DNA of 64,000 nucleotides, from positions 1,054,001 through 1,118,000 of the forward strand of contig NZ_AP024845.1 in the NCBI RefSeq assembly GCF_020892095.1. Direction: 5' to 3'. The stretch's first letter is position 1, and every line of letters begins with the position of its first letter. The DNA is from Claveliimonas bilis. Its GTDB lineage: Bacteria > Bacillota > Clostridia > Lachnospirales > Lachnospiraceae. Below, one piece after another: positions 33,256 through 41,894 of this stretch. Below the pieces are notes generated by a model, which did not search any database, was not told the DNA's origin, and saw nothing but the letters and a program-made list of their open reading frames with translations. The position numbers and the translations under genes were made by a program.

Positions 33256-34140
33256 TTATGCATATTGCACAATTCTCTTTTCATTTCCAAGAACCGGGGT
33301 AAATCTTGCCACCTGGAACTTCTTCACGAACAATGTACACTTACACAGGAACAGATAATAAATATTTTCTCCGCATCCCCGCAGTGTCTCGAAATTCCCC
33401 TGACCTTTGGCAATACAAAGATCAGCCTTTTTGATCCGATCCAGCGCCTCTTTGCTGATCCGATCCGGGGGAGTGCCGGGGATTTTTATCCCGTTAGTCA
33501 AAACCTCTGCAATTTCAGGCATACCAATAAAAGCAGCATCCTCTTTTGTAGCGTCATTCAATGTGGGAAATCCTCTGACAAGCACTGTCACTTCCAGACC
33601 GGGATGCAGCCCTTTCATTGCCTCGATAAACAGTTTATCCAATACAATTTCCCCTGCATTATCCGTGATATAAACCAGGCTCTTTGCCCGGGAAACTTCC
33701 CCTCGCAGACGTTCAATCTCCTCCGTATCAAGGGGCAGCTTATCATAGTCTGCAAGAAGCTGTGCAAGCTTCTCTTCATTCACATCCGACATTGCTCCAA
33801 AATCAATGTAATTCCCGGTTACAGCATATTGCAGTCCCGTAAGGAAAGGATCACGGGACATACGGATTGTCTGCCGGATCTGTTCTTCTCTTTCCATAAG
33901 ATACCGGTTATACTTCTCTTTTGGCACCGTATAGGCATCGTCTATCTCAAAATAGTCCTCCAGCACATCAACAGTCTGCTGCATCAGAACCGGTGCGGAA
34001 ACATCCTTGTCCGCCTGTTTCAGGATTTCTTTCACTTTTTCGAGAACAGCCTCCCGTACTCTGTCGTCAGCCTGGTATTGGTCCAAAAGTCCGGACACCT
34101 TATTTACACAACAGTCCAAACACTCTATGTCTGCTTTCAT
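33256..34140 (-). CDS. DUF89/ARMT1-like damage-control phosphatase
   Basis: 294 aa. The N-terminal cysteine pair ECLDCCVNKV (about residue 8) and the metal-site segment VYITDNAGEIVLDKLF (about residues 156-171, with the Asp-Asn pair), followed by ADLCIAKGQGNFETL, identify the DUF89 family. These metal-dependent phosphatases remove damaged or stray phosphometabolites such as fructose-1-P and other sugar phosphates. It is the last gene of the operon that starts at 43352, with leader terminator L1 behind it. Together with SurE it adds phosphatase capacity to a kinase-driven pathway. Confidence 0.85.
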   Translation of the reverse strand: MKADIECLDCCVNKVSGLLDQYQADDRVREAVLEKVKEILKQADKDVSAPVLMQQTVDVLEDYFEIDDAYTVPKEKYNRYLMEREEQIRQTIRMSRDPFLTGLQYAVTGNYIDFGAMSDVNEEKLAQLLADYDKLPLDTEEIERLRGEVSRAKSLVYITDNAGEIVLDKLFIEAMKGLHPGLEVTVLVRGFPTLNDATKEDAAFIGMPEIAEVLTNGIKIPGTPPDRISKEALDRIKKADLCIAKGQGNFETLRGCGENIYYLFLCKCTLFVKKFQVARFTPVLGNEKRIVQYA

Positions 34141-34180
34141 AATCTCTCCCTATTCTGCACAGCTGTAAATCTTCTGCGCG

Positions 34181-34756
34181 CTAACAATCCCATACTTTTC
34201 TATTTGTACTGGACACCGCCATAGCCCCTGCCTTCAGCGCTCCCATGACATCTTCCTTATCCTGGATCAGGCCGCTGGCAACCACCGGCTTGTCCACTTC
34301 ATGGACAAGATAAGGAATCAGCTTGGTAAGCCCTGCCGGCATAAACTCCACCACTTCCGGATTCGTATGACGCACATGCTTGACAATATTGGTATAACTT
34401 CTTCCGTCCATCATATAGAAACGCTGAATCGTAAAAATGCCGAGATCTTTAGCTCTCTTGATCATAGTGGGCTTCAGGCTGATGATCCCGTCTGCCATGG
34501 TATATTTCTTTATAAAATCCACACAGATTTCTTTTGATGTCAGCCCTTCGATCAGATCAATGTGGACGATCACCTTTTTATCTTTTTCTTTCAGTTTCTT
34601 GACGATATCTGCAATGTTGCAGATATCGCCGTAAAGTACATAGACAAGTTTGCTCTCTGAAGCCAGACATGCCTCCAGCCATTCGTCGTTCTTTGCCGCC
34701 GGTATCACCGGGCAGTCTGCTGTCAGTTCCATAAATTCTTCTGTCGTCAATGCCAT
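34181..34756 (-). CDS. GlpP-family RNA-binding antiterminator (YgcP-like)
   Basis: 191 aa TIM-barrel-like protein. It has the GlpP pattern VYVLYGDICNIADIVKKLKEKDKKVIVHIDLIEGL (residues about 37-72), ADGIISLKPTMIKRAKDLGIFTIQRF and VEFMPAGLTKLIPY, and ends near VASGLIQDKEDVMGALKAGAMAVSSTNRKVW. In Bacillus, GlpP with glycerol-3-P binds glp leader RNA and prevents termination; E. coli YgcP is of this family. The gene starts 2 bp after the BCCT stop. The leaders L1, L2 and L3 are its probable RNA targets, which would make its own operon autoregulated. Confidence 0.9.
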   Translation of the reverse strand: MALTTEEFMELTADCPVIPAAKNDEWLEACLASESKLVYVLYGDICNIADIVKKLKEKDKKVIVHIDLIEGLTSKEICVDFIKKYTMADGIISLKPTMIKRAKDLGIFTIQRFYMMDGRSYTNIVKHVRHTNPEVVEFMPAGLTKLIPYLVHEVDKPVVASGLIQDKEDVMGALKAGAMAVSSTNRKVWDC

Positions 34757-34758
34757 AT

Positions 34759-36372
34759 CTATCCCTCTTCTTTTTCCTCCACAGGCAGCCTGGGTGATTC
34801 GATCGGTCTGCCGTTGCTGTCATAGTCTTCCTTATGTACATCATACTTCTTCGGATTTACGCTGATCTTCAAAAGCCCGAATATCATGATGAGCACAAGG
34901 AACATATTAGGAAATCCTCCCAGGTTGGAGGCCGCCTTGATACCATCAATTCCTGCAAAGGCAATCAGGATGTAGGTTACCGCTCCAAGAGTAACTCCCC
35001 AGACGATTTTCAGCCAGGACGGCGCCTCTTCCTGATCCGGAGTGATACCATGCGTACACAGACCTGCCATGGCATTCGTATTGGTGTCTGAGCCTGTTAC
35101 AATAGAAATAAAAATGATGAACACATAGAACACAGCGATAATCACTGACAACGGAAGCTGTGAAAATACGCTGTACACAACAGACTCCGGTCCACTCTCC
35201 AGCATGGTTTCATTTAATCCCTGTCCGCTGAACTCATAGTAAAGGGAAGCGGAGGAAAACAGCGCTATCCAGATCATGCTGAACGCAGCCGGAATAACAA
35301 AGTTACACTTGATCGCATCGCGGACGGTATATCCCCTTAAGATCTTTCCAAGGAACACTCCCGTGATAGGCGTCCACGCAAGCCAGTTACACCAGTAGAA
35401 TACCGGCCAGCTCTTTGCCCAGCTGTCTTCATATACCGCTCCGTTCATCAGGTTCAGATGAACAAAATCTTTCAGGAAGGCTCCCAGAGACTCTACGGAT
35501 ACATTCAGCATATATGCCGTCGGCCCAAACAGGAAAATGATGATCAGGAATACAAAGTACACTTTCGCGTTAAGGGATGACAGGATACGGATTCCGTTCA
35601 TGATACCTGATACGCTGGAAATAATAAAGGTGATCATGATCAATGCAGCGATCACCAGCCAGGAAGCCGGGCCGCTTTCTATCCCGAAAACACTTTCTAC
35701 TCCGCCGCCAATAGACATAACGCTTGTCCCGATAGACGCCGCCATGCCGGCAACAAGTGAAAAGAGACAGATAACGTCCACAATACCGCCGAATTTCTTT
35801 GCCTTCACCCCAAATGCCGGAACCAATGCCGATCCAAGGGAGAAGGACTGGTTCATATTATAATATACAAAGGCAAACGTAAGTGTTGCAATAACATAAA
35901 TAGCACAGGGCGTAATCGTCCATTCCAGATACATAGTTTCCATGGCAAATACTGCCGCGTCTGCGCTTCCGGATTCCACACCTGCCGCTACTGCCGGTGT
36001 ATATAAGTGATACATCGGCTCCGCACATGCCCAGAACAGGATTCCGGCTGCAATGATCGTACACAGGGTGATCCACACAAGATCCATGTACTTCATCATC
36101 GGTCTGGCTTTGCTGCCTCCGATCCTTACCTTGCCAAGAGGAGAAAACCAGATAACGATCACAGTAATTACACTGCCAAGCGCCGTCAGGTTAAATGCCC
36201 AGGCAAAATTATCCAGAACCCAGCTTGTTACCGCATTAAGGCCTGCAAGAAATGCGTCTCCGTTTGTCAGGCTGACTACGACCATAGCGGCCAGTAAAAT
36301 CCATGGCGGAAAAAAGACCCCTTTTCTTAATTTCAAGTCAACTGTTTTTACTGTTTTTTCTTCCGTTCCCAT
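34759..36372 (-). CDS. BCCT-family transporter
   Basis: 537 aa with about 12 membrane helices. The BCCT hallmark helix is recognisable as FYWCNWLAWTPITGVFLGKILRGYTVRDAI (residues about 343-372; usual form WWxxWxPFxGxFxARISRGRTxRE). Family members move betaine, carnitine, choline or related zwitterions, driven by Na+ or H+, or exchange them. The usual glycine-betaine tryptophan box is altered (NWLAW), so a different substrate is possible. The start overlaps the upstream small membrane-protein gene by 25 bp. E. coli ygc has no BCCT, so this is an addition to the locus. Confidence 0.88.
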   Translation of the reverse strand: MGTEEKTVKTVDLKLRKGVFFPPWILLAAMVVVSLTNGDAFLAGLNAVTSWVLDNFAWAFNLTALGSVITVIVIWFSPLGKVRIGGSKARPMMKYMDLVWITLCTIIAAGILFWACAEPMYHLYTPAVAAGVESGSADAAVFAMETMYLEWTITPCAIYVIATLTFAFVYYNMNQSFSLGSALVPAFGVKAKKFGGIVDVICLFSLVAGMAASIGTSVMSIGGGVESVFGIESGPASWLVIAALIMITFIISSVSGIMNGIRILSSLNAKVYFVFLIIIFLFGPTAYMLNVSVESLGAFLKDFVHLNLMNGAVYEDSWAKSWPVFYWCNWLAWTPITGVFLGKILRGYTVRDAIKCNFVIPAAFSMIWIALFSSASLYYEFSGQGLNETMLESGPESVVYSVFSQLPLSVIIAVFYVFIIFISIVTGSDTNTNAMAGLCTHGITPDQEEAPSWLKIVWGVTLGAVTYILIAFAGIDGIKAASNLGGFPNMFLVLIMIFGLLKISVNPKKYDVHKEDYDSNGRPIESPRLPVEEKEEG

Positions 36373-36893
36373 ATGCTCTCTCTCCTTTCCACTCGTATCT
36401 CTATCATGGGTACGTTTGTATTTTTAAAAATGGTTTCCAGACGCTCCGCCTGCTGTGTTCCCAGAATCCTTCTTGGGAGTACAAAAAGCTCTCTTTCTAT
36501 CTTTAAAACATAGACATGATCTGACCGGAACCATTTTATTTTCGCACCGGAATATTTAATCTTTGCTTGTCCCTCTCTATATACGATCTGCCTGTCACTG
36601 ATTTCTATTTCATATTCCCCTTGCATGGAAGCCAATTTCCTGGCTTTCCGGTTTCTCAGGAAATCCATTCCATATGCCATATAAAAATCAAGAAGAATGA
36701 TGACTGCAAGAAACAAAAACAAAAAGAATTTGTCCGGAGACCTTATATAAGCGATCAGCGCTGCTGCTCCCAAAATGCTCAATATCCATATGTTAATCTG
36801 GCGAAATTTCCCCGACCGCCTGTAATCCAGACAGAGCAGCGCTTCTATCCAGTCCTCCTCACTTAACCGATATCGAAATTTCAGATCTGTCAT
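36348..36893 (-). CDS. YcxB-like small membrane protein
   Basis: 181 aa. Two adjacent membrane helices (residues about 34-50 and 55-73) follow a short N-terminal YRLSEEDWIEALL segment, and the remainder is a soluble YcxB-like domain with YEIEISDRQIVYREGQAKIKYSGAKIKWFRSDHVYVLKI and a LPRRIL segment. YcxB domains occur in many Firmicutes without a known function. Its start overlaps the EtfA stop (ATGA) and its end overlaps the BCCT start, so it is firmly embedded in the operon. Confidence 0.7.
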   Translation of the reverse strand: MTDLKFRYRLSEEDWIEALLCLDYRRSGKFRQINIWILSILGAAALIAYIRSPDKFFLFLFLAVIILLDFYMAYGMDFLRNRKARKLASMQGEYEIEISDRQIVYREGQAKIKYSGAKIKWFRSDHVYVLKIERELFVLPRRILGTQQAERLETIFKNTNVPMIEIRVERRESIWERKKKQ

Positions 36894-37897
36894 CTCCCTT
36901 CTTTCAAACGCTCGATCAGATCCGGCACTACCTCATACAGGTCGGCACACACCGGATAATGAGCGATTTCAAAGATTCTTGCGTCCGGATCCGAATTGAT
37001 GGCAATGATATTTTTTGCAGTTTTCATACCGGCCATAAACTGAACCGTTCCCGACACGCCGCATGTAATGAGATAATCCGGGGAAACAGTGCTTCCCGAA
37101 AGTCCGATCTGTCTGGAAGGGCTCATCCATCCCTTTTCTACCAGAGCCCTGCTGCAGGCAAGCTCACCTCCCAGAAGATGTGCCAGTTCACGTAACATTT
37201 CCAGATCTTCTTTCTTTTTTACTCCTCGCCCTGCCGCTACCAATATTTTCTGACCTGCAATACTATCATCCTGACTCTGTTCTTTTACCGCCTCTACTGT
37301 CACAGTCTCATCCGGCTCGTCCCACTTTTTCATATAAAATATGGTATGTTTCCCCGGTATTCCCGGTCTTTTCGGCATAACTCCCGGTCTCACTGTAGCA
37401 AGCTGAGGGCGGCGGTCTTTTGTAAGGATCTCTGCCATAATATTACCACCAAATGCCGGCCTTGTCTGCATGAGATTTCCATCGTCATCTATTTCAAGAG
37501 AAGTACAGTCCGCAGTGAGCCCTGTCCGAAACTCCACGGCGATCCGCGGCGCAAGCGCCCTTCCTTCCCTGGTTCCCCCGATCAATACAACCGATGGGCG
37601 AATAATATTGATACACTCTGTCATGATCCGCTCATAGGCAATCGGAAGATACTCATCGGACGCCTCCCAGAGATAAGCCTCATCCAGAAAACTGTCCTTC
37701 AGCTCTTCCCTTATTTCTTCCGGCTTCCCCCCAATTGCCACTCCGTAAACTTTTCCTCCGGCTTTTGCAGCAAGTCGTCTGGCCTCACCGATAAGCTCCA
37801 GGCTGACCGGCATTACTTTTCCCTTATAACATTCCACATAGACGAGAATCCCCGTCCACTGGTTCTGTTCCTCCTTAAGGCTTTTCCTCAGCATCAT
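36890..37897 (-). CDS. Electron transfer flavoprotein, alpha subunit (pair 1)
   Basis: 335 aa from the ATG at 37897 (GGAGG upstream; the stop of the beta gene overlaps it as ATGA). The N-terminal ETF domain has GILVYVECYKGKVMPVSLELIGEARRLA. The C-terminal FAD domain has AAGRGVKKKEDLEMLRELAHLLGGELACSRALVEKGWM, IGLSGSTVSPDYLITCGVSG and NIIAINSDPDARIFEIAHYPVCADLYEVVPDL. It carries electrons from an FAD dehydrogenase, here probably the neighbouring FAD-linked oxidase at 38697-40125. Confidence 0.92.
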   Translation of the reverse strand: MMLRKSLKEEQNQWTGILVYVECYKGKVMPVSLELIGEARRLAAKAGGKVYGVAIGGKPEEIREELKDSFLDEAYLWEASDEYLPIAYERIMTECINIIRPSVVLIGGTREGRALAPRIAVEFRTGLTADCTSLEIDDDGNLMQTRPAFGGNIMAEILTKDRRPQLATVRPGVMPKRPGIPGKHTIFYMKKWDEPDETVTVEAVKEQSQDDSIAGQKILVAAGRGVKKKEDLEMLRELAHLLGGELACSRALVEKGWMSPSRQIGLSGSTVSPDYLITCGVSGTVQFMAGMKTAKNIIAINSDPDARIFEIAHYPVCADLYEVVPDLIERLKEGR

Positions 37898-38691
37898 GAC
37901 TGTCCCCTCCAATCCCAGCCGTCTATAATGTCCATAATATATCCGACTGCCTGTTCTTTTTCCATGATCTGAAGCTCCTGCCGCTTCGTTCTTGCAGGCG
38001 GGAAAATCCGCTTCACTCGTGTAGCCGATCCGTTCAGACCATAATGGGATGTGTCCTGATCTGCAAAATCTGCAAGAGCAAGGTGATGGATTTCTTTTTT
38101 TCTTCCGCTGATCTTCAGTTTTAAAGAAGGCATCCTGGGCATAAAGCTGTCCTTCTCCACTGATAAAAGACATGGCAGTTTTGTTCTGGCCTCAATGTCT
38201 CTTCCTTCCATAAGATATGTCACTTTCAGATCGCTGCTCCCATCTGTACGGATCTCTGTCACCCAATTTAAATGGACAAGATCCATCCATTTCGCAAGGG
38301 CTCCGCTGACCTGCGCCGTATCGCCGTCTGTTGTCTGCTTTCCGCATAAGATCAGATCGTAACCGCCCTCTTTTTGTATTGCCTGCATCAGCGTGTAGGA
38401 AGTTGCCAGGACATCCGCGCCTGCAAAAGCGCTGTCAGTGATGAGGAATCCCTCGTCTGCTCCCATGGCAAAGGCCGTTCTTATGGCCTCCTCCGCTTTA
38501 GCAGGACCCATCGTATAGACATGGATCTCTCCGCCGCTTTGCTCCCGTATCTGAAGTGCTGCTTCCAGCGCCGCCAGGTCATAGACATTTACTACCGCTT
38601 CCAGCCCGGCGCGGATCAGCACACCTGTCTTTTTATCCATGTTCCCTTCTGTCGTCCTGGGAACCTGTTTCATACACACTGCTATCTTCAA
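37894..38691 (-). CDS. Electron transfer flavoprotein, beta subunit (pair 1)
   Basis: 265 aa. It has the ETF-beta start MKIAVCMKQVPRTTEGNMDKKTGVL, NVYDLAALEAALQIRE (the nucleotide-binding segment), MGADEGFLITDSAFAGADVLATSYTL and the signature CGKQTTDGDTAQVSGALAKWM (about residues 110-130). It pairs with the alpha subunit encoded downstream (4-bp overlap) and lies 5 bp after the FAD-linked oxidase. ETF plus an FAD oxidase of the GlcD/LctD type is the layout of ETF-linked lactate dehydrogenases; whether this one bifurcates electrons cannot be read from the sequence alone. Confidence 0.92.
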   Translation of the reverse strand: MKIAVCMKQVPRTTEGNMDKKTGVLIRAGLEAVVNVYDLAALEAALQIREQSGGEIHVYTMGPAKAEEAIRTAFAMGADEGFLITDSAFAGADVLATSYTLMQAIQKEGGYDLILCGKQTTDGDTAQVSGALAKWMDLVHLNWVTEIRTDGSSDLKVTYLMEGRDIEARTKLPCLLSVEKDSFMPRMPSLKLKISGRKKEIHHLALADFADQDTSHYGLNGSATRVKRIFPPARTKRQELQIMEKEQAVGYIMDIIDGWDWRGQS

Positions 38692-38696
38692 TGCTT

Positions 38697-40125
38697 TTAC
38701 TCCTCTGTTTCAATGATATTTCCGGGATTCAGTCTGTATACACTGTCATATTGTTGTTTCAGCTCCCGGCAGACTTCAAGATAATCTCCCGGAACTGCAT
38801 CTCCCAATATTTTCTTTTTCAATTTCCCGATTCCATGTTCCCCGATCACTTTACCATGGGTGCTCGTCTCCTTTGCCCACCGGGACAAAAGACGGATCCC
38901 CTCTTCATACTCTTCCTTATTTTCCGGAAGAAGATTAATGTGCAGATGATTTTCCATAGCATGTCCGAAAATACAGGCTGAAAGACCGCTTTTCGCGATA
39001 TCCTCCCTGCTCTTTTTCAGAATTTCCGAAAAACCGGCGTCTGCCACCGCCATATCCGTGCCCAGCTTCGTAATCTCCTTATTTGTTCGTCTGACCCCTT
39101 CAATGAAAAGATTGGCTGTCTCGGCCGCCGCATGGCGAAACGCATGCATTTTCTCGATCTCTGCCTCACCGGACACTGCCCAGGCTTCATCAGGATCGCT
39201 TCCGCATTCTGCCGCTTTTTCCATCAGGCATTCCGCAATCTCTTCAATGCCTTCCTCCTGCCCCTGGATCTCCAGATAGACCATATCTGTGATCTCCTGT
39301 TCAATATCCGGCAGTTCCTTGATCTTTGACATGGAAGGCTTTCTCTCCTCGATCAGGTCCATGGTCTTACGATCAATGTATTCTACTGCCGCCACAGCTG
39401 CAGTTTCACAAGACGGAAGCTCCTCCTTAAGGCTGTCCACAAACTGCCCGGCTTCTCCGGTATCACGGAAGAAAAATGCAATTCCCCACAGACTTTCCGG
39501 TTTGGGAAGAAGTTTTAAAGTCAGTTCCGTAATAATCCCTGTAATTCCTTCTTTGCCAAGAACCGTATCCATCTTTTCCATTTCTTTTCCGGATGCCAGC
39601 ACGATTTTTTCGCCCCATCCTATCTCCTGAACAGTACCGTCCGGATAAAGGACACGGATTTTTTCAATGTAGTCTCTTGCCGGTCCATATAAAATCCTGC
39701 AGATTCCTTCTGCATTTTCCGCCGCCACACCGCCGACTGTCGCCGAAGTCTCTGTTGGATCCGGCGGCCAGAATACCGGTGTCTTGCGGAACATGCTGTC
39801 TATTTCTTTTTTCAGATCCATGAGGGTAATCCCAGGTTCTACGGTCACAGAAGCCGTGCCATCCGAATGTACCTCTCCATCCTTTACCTTGTTCATGTGG
39901 GACAAATTCAGGATATGGCCTTCTTCCGGAACTGCCGCTCCGGTGATTCCGGTCTTCCCCCCCCTGAATCGTAATTTTCACATCTTTGCCCAAATGTTCC
40001 AGCACTTCCCGTATCTCGCTTTCCGTTTCCGGAAAAGAAATGCTGTCGGCGTTTCCTGTGAATTTGGACTCGTCAATCAGATATTCTTTATACTGTTCCT
40101 CCATAGGAAAAATTGTGACGCTCAT
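38697..40125 (-). pseudogene. FAD-linked oxidase (GlcD/LctD-like), interrupted by a +1 frameshift in a G8 run
   Basis: An intact protein would be about 475 aa. The N-terminal frame from the ATG at 40125 encodes 56 residues ending ...VKITIQGG; the rest continues in another frame with KTGITGAAVPEEG, NLSHMNKV and GITLMDLKKEIDSMFRKTP, through the FAD_binding_4 domain (WPPDPTETSATVGGVAAENAEG, YGPARDYI) and the FAD-oxidase C-terminal domain ending VCRELKQQYDSVYRLNPGNIIET. The break is a run of eight G on the minus strand (39957-39964); seven would restore QGGKTG. It could be a sequencing error, a phase-variable tract or slippage. It lies directly before ETF pair 1 (5 bp). Confidence 0.85.
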
Positions 40126-40139
40126 CTTTTCCTCCTATT

Positions 40140-41078
40140 TTACTGTCTTTTCAAATTTTCTGCAAGTTCTTCTATCCGTTTCATGACCGGAAGAAAGTCA
40201 TCCGCGATCGCCACATCAGCCTGCTTCATGATCGGCGCTCTTTCGTCCCGGTTTACAGCAACAATAAATTTACTCTTTTCAATGCCTGCATAAAATGCCG
40301 CCGCACCGGATGCCCCTACCGCAAAACAGATCTCCGGTGCAAGCATGGCTCCGGATACGCCGATAAGCCTGTCCATAGGCTCCCAGGCATTCATGGCAGC
40401 CGGTCTGCTCACTCCCAGAACTCCTCCCAGACTCTCTGCCGTCTGTTCCAGCCTTTTTACATTTTCTTTGCTTCCGCATCCTCTTCCTGCGGCGATCACA
40501 ACCTTTGCCTGCTCCAGTCCCTTTTCCTTTTCTTCCGGAATAAATTCTTCTTCCAGGATAAAATCCGGCTTTCCGACATTCGCTTCTTCTGTAACTGCGA
40601 TGTCTCCTGAATCCTTCTTCGCCTTATCCATTCCTCTCTCAAGAGAAATGCAGTAGGGGCCGGTCTGCATCAAAAAGGCCGCTTTCAGATGATTGGCATA
40701 TACCATCTTGGAAGCCTGAAGGCCTCCGTCAGCGACTGTGATCTTTCCCACTGCTGCAAGGGAGCTCCCTTTTTTCCTTGCTCCGCACCGCACTGCCAAT
40801 TCAATATCCGATGGATCGCTTCCAAAGATATACAGATCTTCTGACGTCATCCACCCGCACAAAACATCCAAAGCATTTACCGGCGTATATGTTTCCATAT
40901 AAAGCACCCTGGCCTCTGACGCCGGTATGCCATCCAATATTTTTTCACCTGTTTTTAATATGAGCAAGGCTTCCCCTTCTTCTATTTCAGCGGGAAGCCC
41001 TTTTGCAAAGCCGCACATTTCTTCCATCTGCGCCTGTATTTCTGACAGGAATCCGTTAATAACCAGATGATATCTCAT
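40140..41078 (-). CDS. Electron transfer flavoprotein, alpha subunit (pair 2, YgcQ-like)
   Basis: 312 aa. The N-terminal domain is divergent (CGFAKGLPAEIEEGEALLIL). The C-terminal FAD domain is clear: VVIAAGRGCGSKENVKRLEQTAESLGGVLGVSRPAAMNAWEPMD, IGVSGAMLAPEICFAVGASGAAAFYAG and FIVAVNRDERAPIMKQADVAIADDFLPVM. It overlaps the beta gene by 4 bp. It matches the layout of YgcQ in E. coli, which also sits beside an ETF-beta-like YgcR and the FAD oxidase YgcU. It should carry electrons from that oxidase. Confidence 0.88.
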   Translation of the reverse strand: MRYHLVINGFLSEIQAQMEEMCGFAKGLPAEIEEGEALLILKTGEKILDGIPASEARVLYMETYTPVNALDVLCGWMTSEDLYIFGSDPSDIELAVRCGARKKGSSLAAVGKITVADGGLQASKMVYANHLKAAFLMQTGPYCISLERGMDKAKKDSGDIAVTEEANVGKPDFILEEEFIPEEKEKGLEQAKVVIAAGRGCGSKENVKRLEQTAESLGGVLGVSRPAAMNAWEPMDRLIGVSGAMLAPEICFAVGASGAAAFYAGIEKSKFIVAVNRDERAPIMKQADVAIADDFLPVMKRIEELAENLKRQ

Positions 41079-41884
41079 AGTTTTTCCAGCCTTTCCTTCA
41101 GATATGATTCAAAAAGCTTCTCCGCCTTCTCCTGGGGAGTCGCTCCTTCGATCCATTTTGTATCCCTTTTTCTTTCCACATTTTCCAGTGAGACAAGCTT
41201 CGCTGATTCTGCCGGACTTTCTTCACATACTTCTTCCATAGTCAGCCTCTCGATCGGCTTTTTGCCAAGCTTCATTTTATCCTTCAGAGTCGGTACACGA
41301 AGATAGGTATTCTCTGCATTTCCCACAACAAGTACACAGGGAGTTTTTACCGTACGGATAACGCTTCCGCCGTCTGTTTTACAGGTAATCTTAAGACAGC
41401 TCTCATCTACCGGCTCCATAGAGGTAACTTGAGTAAAACAAGGCCATCCAAGCAGCTCTGCCAGAAGATATGGCGTCTTCATATTGCTCCCTACTGAACT
41501 TTGTCCACCCATAACTACCACATCCTGCATGGCGTATTTTTTGAGATATCCCGCAATCGCTCCCGCAAGACTTTCAGGGGCAAAATTTTCCGGCTCTTCC
41601 TGCATAATACGCACTGCATGAGCATATCCCAGCGCATAAAGCGTCTTCAAAAACGACTCGTCTTTCTCTTTTCCAATTGTCAGCGCACTTAATTCAAAAA
41701 CGACGTTAAAGCTTCCTGACAAATCAGAAAGCTTTAACATCATTTCCAGAGCGCTCTCATCAAAACAGTTCCATATTGGCTTGACATAGCTAGTATCCAC
41801 ATGGAGCTGTCCTTCTAACTCCCAATCTTCCTCTGCCACCAGATCCAGATCGGGAACTACTTTAAAGCAACCCAATATTTTCAT
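41075..41884 (-). CDS. Electron transfer flavoprotein, beta subunit (pair 2, YgcR-like)
   Basis: 269 aa. ETF-beta domain starting MKILGCFKVVPDLDLVAEEDWE. The signature region is VVMGGQSSVGSNMKTPYLLAELLGWPCFTQV (about residues 122-152), where ordinary beta subunits have CGKQTxDGDTAQV; this GxQSS...PFLLAEMLGWPCFTQV form is the one I recall in E. coli YgcR. It starts 10 bp after the YgcU-like gene. The altered signature suggests that FAD/AMP binding differs from pair 1. Confidence 0.85.
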   Translation of the reverse strand: MKILGCFKVVPDLDLVAEEDWELEGQLHVDTSYVKPIWNCFDESALEMMLKLSDLSGSFNVVFELSALTIGKEKDESFLKTLYALGYAHAVRIMQEEPENFAPESLAGAIAGYLKKYAMQDVVVMGGQSSVGSNMKTPYLLAELLGWPCFTQVTSMEPVDESCLKITCKTDGGSVIRTVKTPCVLVVGNAENTYLRVPTLKDKMKLGKKPIERLTMEEVCEESPAESAKLVSLENVERKRDTKWIEGATPQEKAEKLFESYLKERLEKL

Positions 41885-41894
41885 AATATTAATC

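Noticed and set aside
33118-34224. 368-codon plus-strand open frame over DUF89 and leader L1
   Set aside because: Antisense to a clear DUF89 gene and running through the terminator hairpin; low-complexity aromatic/Cys composition typical of shadows.
36890-41884. Claim that the ETFs are electron-bifurcating
   Set aside because: The deciding residues need a proper alignment; the operon layout alone is not enough.
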